A DNA stretch of 7,434 nt, taken from Alphaproteobacteria bacterium (GTDB lineage: Bacteria > Pseudomonadota > Alphaproteobacteria > Micropepsales > Micropepsaceae). The position numbers and the translations under genes were made by a program. Shown one piece after another: positions 1 to 6,794 of the stretch. The stretch is taken from NCBI GenBank assembly GCA_947373775.1, contig CANBZE010000082.1, positions 1 through 7,434 on the forward strand. Reading direction: 5' to 3'. A model generated the notes under the pieces. It saw nothing but the letters and a program-made list of their open reading frames with translations. It was not told the origin of the DNA and did no database searches. Position 1 is the stretch's first letter. Each line of letters opens with the position of its first letter.

Positions 1-382
1 AGGCACCCAGGTGGAGATGATGGCCGGCGACGCAGGCGACGTGATCTGCCGCGGCCCCAATCCCTTTCTTCTCCAGCAGCCGCCTGCCGAAGCGGCGATC
101 ATCGATCATGTCTCCTATGGTATTGCGCCCTGGGACGTGGAGAAGGTGCGCGAGGCGCTGGAGGCGCGCGGACTGCATGCCGCCACAGATACCGCCACCG
201 CCCATATCGGACCGGACAATCAAAAGGTGAACGACGACATCTACCAGGCGGCCTATCAGAGCTACCACACCGACACGCCCGCCGGCTTCAGCCTGCAGAT
301 CAGCTGGGTGACACGCGACAAAAGGCTGGTCGGCGCCAATGCGGACAAGCCCAAGGCCTTGCGGAAATACCCGGCGCCTTAA
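1..382 (+). CDS. VOC (glyoxalase/bleomycin-resistance fold) family protein, C-terminal part
   Basis: The frame is open from base 2 and runs 126 codons to a TAA at 380-382, so the gene begins before the window; the GTG at 11 is in frame but is probably internal. The visible part resembles the second beta-alpha-beta-beta-beta module of the vicinal oxygen chelate fold: an I-D-H strand start (His codon 107-109), an amphipathic helix (WDVEKVREALEARGL), and a closing strand in a D-T-P-A-G-F-S-L-Q-I context that matches the family's usual 'DPDG...' turn. In metal-dependent members the closing strand usually carries a Glu ligand; here that place holds Gln, so metal binding and catalysis are uncertain. 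VOC proteins include dioxygenases, glyoxalases and resistance proteins, and I cannot say which this is. The 3' end overlaps the convergent phospholipase gene by 4 bp. Confidence 0.75.
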   Translation, partial: GTQVEMMAGDAGDVICRGPNPFLLQQPPAEAAIIDHVSYGIAPWDVEKVREALEARGLHAATDTATAHIGPDNQKVNDDIYQAAYQSYHTDTPAGFSLQISWVTRDKRLVGANADKPKALRKYPAP

Positions 383-2451
383 ACAGCCGGATCGCTGACA
401 CTGTCCTTGCCGGTTTCCAGACGGCCGGCGAAGCGGCGGACAAAGCCTGCTTCGCCTTTCAGCGTCAGATCATACCAGTTTCCGCTTTTGGAAACGTCCC
501 AGCGCAAGGTTGCTGTGCCGTTGGCTTTGACGCTGATCGGCCTGGCTGAAACAGGCGCATAGACATTCGATTCCAGAGTCAGCTTGCGTGCCGCATCGCC
601 AAGATTTGTCACGCGTATTTCCACCGCCCGCTCCGCGGCGTGATAAGCCAATTCGACTGGGAACCCATCATCGATAATGCCTACGAGTTCGCGGACAAAG
701 CCGTTCGGGCCTAGGATCCATAGATCATATTTGGCACCCGCACCCCAACGCGCCATCAATGAATGGCCCACTTCCACCGTATAGCGGCGCGGGATGCGAT
801 CCAGATGCTGCCGATCGTAGACTTGGAACACCGCGCCAGCTTTGCCGTCATTGCGGAAAACGACTTTCATCGCTTCGCCGTCTGGCATGCCATCCGCATG
901 CAAGACATAGGGCAAGGCGCGAGACAGCCGGCTGCCCGGCTCCTGCGACGGTTTCTGCGGCGTGGCCGGCGGCTCGGGTTTGGGACGCTTCTGCGCCTGC
1001 GCCACCTGGGACGCCGATCCTTTGGTATCGGGCAGGTGTGGCCGCACCGGATCGTTTGGTGAGACGAAATTGAACGCCGACAGCATGTCGCCGCACACCG
1101 CGCGATGCCAGGGACTGATGCCGGGAATGGTGACGCCGAACCGCTTTTCCAGAAATTGTCCCACCGAGGTGTGATCGAAGGTCTGGCTGTTGACCCAGCC
1201 GCCTTTGCTCCAGGGCGAGATCACCATCATCGGCACGCGCGGCCCCAGGCCCCAGGGGCGCACCGTGCCGCTGATTGTGTCTTCCGCCAGCAGATGCGCA
1301 CGAGCGGGATCAGAGAAATACATCCCGTCCAGCTTCATTGTCGCGCCGCCCGCCAGCGATCCGTCGCTGTTATAAGACGGCACGGCCGGCGGCGGCACAT
1401 GATCGAACATGCCGTCATTCTCATCGAAATTGAGGAGCAGCACTGTCTCACCCCAGGTCTTGGGGTTTTCGGTCAATGCGTCCAGCACACGGGCGATGAA
1501 TTCGGCACCCTGGGCAGGACTGGAGGGACCAGGATGCTCGGACCACAGCATCGGCGGCAGCACCCATGAAACCTCCGGCAAGCTGCCGCCCCGGGCATCC
1601 TGCGCGAACCGTTCCAACGACCAATGCGACATACCTTTTTTATACAGCGGCGAACCGGGCTTGGCGGTGCGGAAGCTCTCAAACGCCAGCCCGCCATGCA
1701 TCGCCCCGGTCCAGTTGTCATTGGGATCCTGGTAGATGCGCCAGCTGACCTTCGCAGCTTCCAGCACGTCGGGAATGGTGGGCCAGGTGAGAGATGAGCC
1801 GGCATAGGTGTATCCGGGCTCGGGCAGCGCGCCTTTGATCCAGCAGCGCAGATTGTCGGGTTCGGAATTGTCGGCCGTGCCGTTTTCGCCCCGTGCGCGC
1901 GCCGACGGATCGGCATTGCTGCCCGACCAGAAGGCAATCCGGTTGGGATCGGTGCCGGTGGTCACCGAGCAGTGATAGGCGTCGCAGAGGGTGAAGGCGT
2001 CGGCCAGCGCGAACTGGTACGGCAGGTCGGCGCGCTTGTAATGGCCCATGGAATAGCGCGTCTTGTATTTTGGCCAATGGCCGAACTTGCCCTGGTTCCA
2101 GGCAGCCTGCGCATCGCGGAAACTGTGCGGCGTACCCGGCACGCGCAGCGCGCTGGTGGTGGCGGTATCCAGGTGATAGGGCGCGATCTCGCGTGCGCCG
2201 TCGGACTGGAACCAGACCGGCTTGCCGCTTTCCAGCGGCACCGGATGGCGGTCGCCGAAACCGCGCACACCCTTCAACGTACCAAAATAATGATCGAAGC
2301 CCCGGTTCTCCATCATCAGGATCACCACATGGCGCACGTCCTGCACCGTGCCGGTGCGCTGCGCCGCGGGCAGTGCCAGCGCGCGCTGGATGCTGGGCGG
2401 CAGCAAGCCCAACGCCCCGATCCCGGCCAGCATGTCACGGCGGTTGGGCAT
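379..2451 (-). CDS. Phosphocholine-specific phospholipase C, Tat-exported
   Basis: The 690-residue product hydrolyses phosphatidylcholine-type lipids (and in some members sphingomyelin) to diacylglycerol and phosphocholine, outside the cytoplasm; this role comes from the family. The length fits the PlcH/PlcN class. Residues 3-8 (NRRDML), followed by a hydrophobic stretch to about 17 and an ALA near 24-26, form a twin-arginine signal. The catalytic phosphoesterase domain spans about 38-465, with metal-site motif MMENRGFDHYFGT (Glu48, Asn49), the presumed nucleophile in CSVTTGTDPNR (Thr164 or Thr165), SEHP (His306) and NFDENDGMFDHVPPP (Asp343, Glu344, Asp346, His351). A Lys/Pro/Gln-rich linker at about 477-505 leads to two tandem C-terminal beta domains (about 510-600 and 605-682), as in the bacterial PLC C-terminal domain. 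I chose the ATG at 2451 because it gives a short Tat n-region; an in-frame ATG at 2478 adds nine residues and cannot be excluded, and neither has a clear Shine-Dalgarno site. Confidence 0.93.
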   Translation of the reverse strand: MPNRRDMLAGIGALGLLPPSIQRALALPAAQRTGTVQDVRHVVILMMENRGFDHYFGTLKGVRGFGDRHPVPLESGKPVWFQSDGAREIAPYHLDTATTSALRVPGTPHSFRDAQAAWNQGKFGHWPKYKTRYSMGHYKRADLPYQFALADAFTLCDAYHCSVTTGTDPNRIAFWSGSNADPSARARGENGTADNSEPDNLRCWIKGALPEPGYTYAGSSLTWPTIPDVLEAAKVSWRIYQDPNDNWTGAMHGGLAFESFRTAKPGSPLYKKGMSHWSLERFAQDARGGSLPEVSWVLPPMLWSEHPGPSSPAQGAEFIARVLDALTENPKTWGETVLLLNFDENDGMFDHVPPPAVPSYNSDGSLAGGATMKLDGMYFSDPARAHLLAEDTISGTVRPWGLGPRVPMMVISPWSKGGWVNSQTFDHTSVGQFLEKRFGVTIPGISPWHRAVCGDMLSAFNFVSPNDPVRPHLPDTKGSASQVAQAQKRPKPEPPATPQKPSQEPGSRLSRALPYVLHADGMPDGEAMKVVFRNDGKAGAVFQVYDRQHLDRIPRRYTVEVGHSLMARWGAGAKYDLWILGPNGFVRELVGIIDDGFPVELAYHAAERAVEIRVTNLGDAARKLTLESNVYAPVSARPISVKANGTATLRWDVSKSGNWYDLTLKGEAGFVRRFAGRLETGKDSVSDPAV

Positions 2452-2464
2452 GAGCGGAACCGGT

Positions 2465-2501
2465 GGTTGCAGGCGCATTGTTCTTGAATGCGCTGCAAAC
2501 C
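2465..2501. repeat. Imperfect palindrome upstream of the phospholipase gene
   Basis: The left arm GGTTGCAGGCGCATT (2465-2479) pairs with the right arm AATGCGCTGCAAACC (2487-2501) around a 7-base loop (2480-2486). Counting from the loop, seven pairs are unbroken, then G2472 bulges, five more pair, A2499 bulges, and two more close the stem: 14 pairs in all. It lies in the 129-bp space between two divergent genes, just upstream of the phospholipase start. It could be a regulator's binding site or an RNA hairpin in a leader. It is not followed by a T-run on either strand, so a terminator is unlikely. Confidence 0.55.
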
Positions 2502-2505
2502 TCAA
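2477..2505 (-). promoter_or_regulatory. Candidate sigma70-type promoter for the phospholipase gene
   Basis: Read on the minus strand, TTGAGG (2505-2500) and AACAAT (2482-2477) are 17 bases apart, each matching four of six consensus bases. They lie 26 to 54 bases before the chosen ATG at 2451 and overlap the palindrome at 2465-2501. If real, transcription would start too far downstream for the alternative ATG at 2478, which supports the shorter protein. The matches are weak and could be chance. Confidence 0.22.
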
Positions 2506-2565
2506 CGGGCCTTCAAAATCATTCCCCGCAGGGCCCGCTTTTGGGGCAGTATCCGCCGGCCCAAC

Positions 2566-2574
2566 AGGGAAGGA
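2566..2574 (+). promoter_or_regulatory. Ribosome binding site fixing the start of the substrate-binding protein
   Basis: AGGGAAGGA at 2566-2574 contains AAGGA six bases before the ATG at 2581. It decides in favour of this start over the in-frame ATG at 2488, which would put about 31 extra residues before the signal peptide. Confidence 0.8.
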
Positions 2575-2580
2575 AACACA

Positions 2581-3312
2581 ATGCGGAAAACCGCAGCTGC
2601 CACGGCTTTGTTGCTGACGGCCACCGCCGCCCAGGCCGATATCACCGTCTTTACCTCGGGCGGCACGAATCCGGGCCTGCGCACCCTGGCCGCATCCTGG
2701 ACGGCGGAGACGGGCAAGAACGTCACCATCGTCGGCGGCACCGTCACCAGGGCGCATGACAATGTGAAGAACAGGACGCCCGGTGATCTGGTGCTGCTGC
2801 CCCTGCCCGACCTGAAAGACGTTGCGGCCAATCTCAAGCCAGGCCCCTTCACCCCCATCGGCCGCGCCAATTTCGGCTTGGCGATCAAGGCCGGCGCCCC
2901 GCACCCCGATATCTCGAGCCTGCCCAAATTCATCGCCGTGCTGAAAGCCGGCAGCGGCGTTGGCTTCACCGACCCCACGCGCGGCAGCGCTGCCGGCAAG
3001 ATGGTCGCCGAGCTTTTGGCGCGTCCCGACTTTGCCGGCGTCAAGCCGGTGCCCACCGCCGGCACACCTGGCCAAGCCATTGCGCGCGACGGCGTACAGT
3101 ATGCGCTGGGTCCGATGTCGGAAGAGGTCACGGTACCCGGCGTTGAGGTCGTGGGCGTTATGCCCAAGGAAGTGGAAATGCATTTCGACTATACCGGCGC
3201 GGTGACGGGTTATGCCGCCCAGCCCGACGAAGCCGCCGCTTTCCTCGCTTATATCATCCGGCCGGAGGCCCAGCCGGTCTGGAAGGGCACGGGGTTGGAA
3301 AAGCTTCCTTAG
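2581..3312 (+). CDS. Periplasmic substrate-binding protein, ModA-like type
   Basis: The product is 243 residues. Residues 1-19 are a Sec signal peptide (basic MRK start, Ala/Leu core, AQA cleavage site before Asp20). The mature protein follows the type 2 periplasmic binding fold of the ModA/extracellular-binding group: an opening ITVFTSGG strand (21-28), a helix ending in ETGKNVTIVGG (43-53), the hinge region around IGRANFGLAI (93-102), FTDPTRGSAAGK (129-140), where ModA proteins have a 'DPxxxPAG' loop, and a closing AAAFLAYIIRPEAQPVWKGTGLE (218-240), typical of the family's C-terminal helix. It would bind a small ligand, perhaps an oxyanion, for uptake or sensing. No permease or ATPase gene is next to it, so the ligand and partner are unknown. 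It has a strong RBS and diverges from the phospholipase gene; its stop overlaps the convergent dimethylformamidase-like gene by 4 bp. Confidence 0.82.
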   Translation: MRKTAAATALLLTATAAQADITVFTSGGTNPGLRTLAASWTAETGKNVTIVGGTVTRAHDNVKNRTPGDLVLLPLPDLKDVAANLKPGPFTPIGRANFGLAIKAGAPHPDISSLPKFIAVLKAGSGVGFTDPTRGSAAGKMVAELLARPDFAGVKPVPTAGTPGQAIARDGVQYALGPMSEEVTVPGVEVVGVMPKEVEMHFDYTGAVTGYAAQPDEAAAFLAYIIRPEAQPVWKGTGLEKLP

Positions 3313-5444
3313 GCCATGAACCGCGTCACCACGTTGCGCAGCAGGCGCGAGATCTGGTTGTCGAAATTGTTCCAGGGCAGGCTGCCGCAAAAGGTGATCG
3401 AGCCGGTGGAGAAGACCGCGCCGCCCTTTGCCGTTTCGAAATACACCATGTCGGCGCGGATCAACGGATCGGGCGCGTTGCCCGGCAAGGCGTAAGCGAC
3501 CGGCACAAGAAGATCTTCCAAGGTGACGCCGAAATGCGCCTGATGGCCTTCGGAGCGGGCCAGAAGACGCGCATTGGGCGGCGTGCCCAGCACCGGATCG
3601 GCGCGGTCCAGTTCGAAGCCCGCGGCGCCGCCACCCGAGAAACCGAAGCCACCGATGGTTTCGTCCGTCACGCCAGCAAACAGCCAGGCCAAATCGGGCG
3701 CATAGGAGTCTGGCATGCGCCGGTAATAGGAGCCTTCAAACCGGCCCTGTGCGGTAAAGCCGACACCGACCAGACTTTGCGGCGTGCGGTCCTGGCGCCG
3801 CCAAAGCCCGCCATATCCCGCATCGAAGGCATGATAATATTCGCCCGGCTCTGCCGCCCAGGCGCGCGTCCCGCTTTCGGTGCGGCGCAGTTCCAGCGTA
3901 TCGGGCACCGCGTCGGACACGGCGACGCGCCAGTAAAATCCGTTGCCGCCCATGTAAGCCAGCCTGCCGCCTTCGCCCAGCCAGTCGCGTACCGCGTTCA
4001 AAGTACCAAGGCTTTGATATTCGGGATGCGTTCCGGTGAGCACGCAAGCGTAGCGCGACAGCAACGCCACACCTTCGCGCTCCAGATCATGGTCGGTGAT
4101 CGCATCCCAGGCGATGCCCATGGCGTCCAGCCAGGCGGCCAGGTGCATGTCGGCGGGGAAGTGGCGCAGGCCCGACCCCTTGGGATCGACATAGGCCATC
4201 TGCCCGGCACGCAAGGTCAGCACGGGGCGACGCAGCGAAGAGAAAGCGACGCCGGAACCGTCGCTGTGCCAGTTGTAGGTAGAAAGACCGAATTCCTTGT
4301 GCTCGGCGGGATGATGCGGATAGACGCCCCATGCGGCGCGGCGGGCGCGAAACGCCTCATCGAAATTGTCGCGCTCGAAATTGGCATACACTTGATAGGT
4401 GTAAGTCGGGAACAGGATGGCGACTTTCGCGGTGGCGGTGCCGGACGGCGGCAACACAAATACCGGCACGATGTCCTGCTCGTCCCCAGACGTCAGCCGG
4501 ATGCCATAGACGCCGCTGGAGAGGTCAGCGGGAACGTCGAAGGTGAAATCGGTCTGCCAGCCGCAGTCGTACAGATCATCGTCATGGAAATGCACCGCGG
4601 CGTACTGGTCGGGTGCGTCGGTCCATTTGAGGACATCGCCCTTCCAGGAGGCGCCGCGCATCGCGCGCGTGGGCATGTTGACCAGTTCGCCATGCAGCTT
4701 TTGCGGGCCGCGGTCGGAAATCCTCTGGGTGGGAATGTCCAGGCTGAAATCCCACCACGCAATGACGGGCTCGAGCGGCGCGCCCGCCTCGGCTGCGCCC
4801 TTCAGCAGCCGTGGATGCTCGAGCCGGCCATTCAGGTGATCGCCATATCTGCCCGCGCCAACCGACGCCGCCGCCAGCAGCATCGCGGTGGGCGGATCGA
4901 TGGTGGCGGAGAGAACTACCTGCCCGCTGCCGGACACGCCCCAATCCTGTGTGAGCGCGGTCTGCACAAGGCGCAGCGATCCACCCGTACAGATCACCTG
5001 CAGCTCGTACCAGCGCCGTTGCAGCATCGGCGCCGCGACCTTGCAGCGCGTATTGCCAACGGCAAGCTCGGCGCCTTCGCCCGTGACATGCAGTGAAAGC
5101 CCTTTGCCGCCCAGAAAAGACACAACTGCTTGTGGCCGGCCATCCAGCAGCCAAGGCTGCACCCGCACCGCTCGCGTCCATTCTTGCGGCAACACCAAAC
5201 CCTCCAGCGCCACCAGGCCATAAGAGCCGTTATGGATCGCCTGCGCGCGGCCCGGATAGCTGCCTGCAAACGCCGCCGGAACATTTTCGAAAATCATGCC
5301 GGGACCGGCGGGATTGGGATCGGCGCTGCGGATACGCACCAGGTCGGCCTGGTAATCGCCACCGGGCGAGGAAACCTTGACCGCGATCTGGCCGTCGGCC
5401 CGGGCCGACCAGCGATCGGTATAACCAACAAGGAATGCGCTCAT
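3309..5444 (-). CDS. N,N-dimethylformamidase large-subunit-like amide hydrolase
   Basis: The 711-residue cytoplasmic protein has no signal peptide. An N-terminal beta-rich part includes a concanavalin A/LamG-like segment (about 90-215), then WWDFS...GPQKLHGELVNMPTRA (230-261), a stretch characteristic of the dimethylformamidase beta-subunit family. The C-terminal half (about 335-711) is the glutamine-amidotransferase-like catalytic region. Dimethylformamidase uses a mononuclear iron held by two Tyr and one Glu. Likely equivalents here are Tyr348 or Tyr350 in FPTYTYQVYAN, Tyr390 in GLSTYNWHSDG and Glu475 in TGTHPEY, with His473, Asn501 (MGGNGFYW) and Glu611 (GFELDR) as further active-site residues. 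Known dimethylformamidase pairs this chain with a small subunit, which is not seen here. The start ATG overlaps the aminotransferase stop (ATGA), with GGAG six bases upstream. I infer hydrolysis of an N-substituted amide; dimethylformamide itself is not implied. Confidence 0.85.
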   Translation of the reverse strand: MSAFLVGYTDRWSARADGQIAVKVSSPGGDYQADLVRIRSADPNPAGPGMIFENVPAAFAGSYPGRAQAIHNGSYGLVALEGLVLPQEWTRAVRVQPWLLDGRPQAVVSFLGGKGLSLHVTGEGAELAVGNTRCKVAAPMLQRRWYELQVICTGGSLRLVQTALTQDWGVSGSGQVVLSATIDPPTAMLLAAASVGAGRYGDHLNGRLEHPRLLKGAAEAGAPLEPVIAWWDFSLDIPTQRISDRGPQKLHGELVNMPTRAMRGASWKGDVLKWTDAPDQYAAVHFHDDDLYDCGWQTDFTFDVPADLSSGVYGIRLTSGDEQDIVPVFVLPPSGTATAKVAILFPTYTYQVYANFERDNFDEAFRARRAAWGVYPHHPAEHKEFGLSTYNWHSDGSGVAFSSLRRPVLTLRAGQMAYVDPKGSGLRHFPADMHLAAWLDAMGIAWDAITDHDLEREGVALLSRYACVLTGTHPEYQSLGTLNAVRDWLGEGGRLAYMGGNGFYWRVAVSDAVPDTLELRRTESGTRAWAAEPGEYYHAFDAGYGGLWRRQDRTPQSLVGVGFTAQGRFEGSYYRRMPDSYAPDLAWLFAGVTDETIGGFGFSGGGAAGFELDRADPVLGTPPNARLLARSEGHQAHFGVTLEDLLVPVAYALPGNAPDPLIRADMVYFETAKGGAVFSTGSITFCGSLPWNNFDNQISRLLRNVVTRFMA

Positions 5445-5454
5445 GCCGCGCGCT
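5441..5454 (-). promoter_or_regulatory. ATGA stop/start overlap and internal ribosome binding site
   Basis: On the minus strand the aminotransferase ends with TGA (5443-5441) and the next gene starts with ATG (5444-5442), sharing ATGA. A GGAG (5454-5451) lies six bases before that ATG, inside the end of the aminotransferase. This arrangement normally gives translational coupling, so the two proteins are probably made in matched amounts from one message. Confidence 0.85.
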
Positions 5455-6790
5455 CCGAACGCTGAACCGTTTCCAGGGCTCGGCAGAAACGGGCGAATAG
5501 CTCCCCTACCTCCGCTTCGGTAATGATCAGCGGCGGAGCGAAGTTGATCGTGTCCTTCACCACCCGCAGCAGCAAGCCTTCCGCCATCATCGCCTCCTGC
5601 ATCGCCTGGCCGCGCGCGCCGGGTGCATCGGCGCGGCTGTGCAATTGCACCGCCCCGCCAAGCCCGACCCCGCGAATGTTGAATACCATGGGATGACCGG
5701 CCAGCGACTCCAGAAGCTGTTGCAGCCTGGGCGCGACCCTGCGGACATGGCCCAGTATGTCGCGCCCCTCGATGATCTCGATCATGCGCAGCGCGACGGC
5801 GGCGGCCACCGGGTGTCCGCCATAGGTCGCGGCATGAGAGAAAGTGCCCTCATCTTCCGAACCCTGCTCCAGCCCATCATAGAAATCGCCGTCCATCACA
5901 ATCGCCGAGATTGGGAAATAGGCGCCGGATAACGCCTTGGCCAAGGTCATGCAGTCGGGCCGCATGCCGAATGTTTCGCTCGCGAACATATGGCCGGTGC
6001 GGCAGAAGCCCGTGATCACTTCATCGTCGAACAGCAGGACGCCGTAGCGATCCAGCAGCGTACGCAGGCCCGTGAGATATCCGGCCGGCGGCACGACACA
6101 GCCCGCGCTGTAAGACACCGGATCCAGGATCATGGCGCCGACCGTTTCGGGGCCGGCTTGTTCGATGGCCAGTTCGATTTCCGCCAGCATGCGCGCGGTG
6201 AAGGCCGCTTCCTCCTCGCCGGCAATGGCGTCATTGACATAATCGGGCTGGCTGACCGTGATCACATCCTGCATTGGCAGGTTGAAGGCGCGCGCGGTGC
6301 CGGGAAAGCCGCCCAGCGGCGCGGTGGCAATGGTGGCGCCGTGATAGCTGAGGGCGCGCGCGATGATTTTCACGCGCCGCGGCTCGCCGCGATGAGCATT
6401 GCGGAAGCGCATAAACTTGATGAGAAAGTCGTTGGCTTCGGAACCCGTTGACGCGAAGGACACGCGGGCATTGGCCATCGGCGCCATGGCGGCCAGCTTC
6501 TCGCCCAGGGCAAGCGCCGCCGGAACGGTGCGGTACAGACCCGACGCATAGGCGGGCAACTGGCGCATCTGGCGGATCGCCGCTTCCACCAGCTCGGGCT
6601 CGGAGAAGCCCAGCGCGGCGCTGTAGAAGGACGAACAGCCCTCTATATATTCGCGCCCATTCTCGTCGATCAGAAAAATGCCCCTGCCCTTTTCGATCAC
6701 CAGCGGGCGGCTGGTGCGGGCACGGCGCAAATTCGTAAAGCCGATCAGGGTAGCGTTGTCAGGGGCGTTGCCGCGACGCGGGACGTGCAT
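5441..6790 (-). CDS. Class III PLP-dependent aminotransferase (omega-transaminase type)
   Basis: The 449-residue cytoplasmic enzyme moves an amino group between an amine or amino acid and a keto acid using pyridoxal phosphate. The length and all main fold-type I class III motifs fit: STGSEAND (114-121) for the cofactor phosphate, SYHGAT (148-153) with Tyr149 stacking on the ring, DDEVITGFCRTG (255-266) with Asp256 for the pyridine nitrogen, AKALSGAY (284-291) with Lys285 as the Schiff-base lysine, and Thr322 in ATYGGHP from the partner subunit. Arg409 in GLLLRV sits where omega-transaminases carry the carboxylate-binding Arg. The loop that reads 'EPV.GAGG' in most relatives is DPVSYSAG here (Asp223), so substrate preference may differ. 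It starts at the ATG at 6790, 95 bp after hrpB; no strong Shine-Dalgarno is seen. It is first in a coupled pair with the dimethylformamidase-like gene. The exact substrate cannot be told from sequence. Confidence 0.93.
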   Translation of the reverse strand: MHVPRRGNAPDNATLIGFTNLRRARTSRPLVIEKGRGIFLIDENGREYIEGCSSFYSAALGFSEPELVEAAIRQMRQLPAYASGLYRTVPAALALGEKLAAMAPMANARVSFASTGSEANDFLIKFMRFRNAHRGEPRRVKIIARALSYHGATIATAPLGGFPGTARAFNLPMQDVITVSQPDYVNDAIAGEEEAAFTARMLAEIELAIEQAGPETVGAMILDPVSYSAGCVVPPAGYLTGLRTLLDRYGVLLFDDEVITGFCRTGHMFASETFGMRPDCMTLAKALSGAYFPISAIVMDGDFYDGLEQGSEDEGTFSHAATYGGHPVAAAVALRMIEIIEGRDILGHVRRVAPRLQQLLESLAGHPMVFNIRGVGLGGAVQLHSRADAPGARGQAMQEAMMAEGLLLRVVKDTINFAPPLIITEAEVGELFARFCRALETVQRSERAA

Positions 6791-6794
6791 GGAA

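Noticed and set aside
2506..2565. A sigma70 promoter for the substrate-binding gene on the plus strand.
   Set aside because: CAAAAT at 2514-2519 could be a -10 box, but no acceptable -35 lies 16 to 18 bases upstream, and other pairs are worse.
2488..2580. An upstream in-frame ATG at 2488 for the substrate-binding protein.
   Set aside because: It would place about 31 non-signal-like residues ahead of the Sec signal peptide and it overlaps the palindrome; the AGGGAAGGA site points to the ATG at 2581.
2452..3390. The phospholipase reading frame stays open on the minus strand well upstream of its start, which would give a protein of about 1,000 residues.
   Set aside because: The extension lies opposite the substrate-binding gene, which has a strong RBS and a clear signal peptide, and it would bury the Tat signal in the middle of the protein. 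It is a GC-rich shadow frame.
3534..5096. A 520-codon open frame on the plus strand opposite the dimethylformamidase-like gene.
   Set aside because: The translation looks like no family I recognise, is rich in Arg, Gly, Ala and His as antisense shadows are, and the opposite strand carries a protein with clear family motifs throughout.
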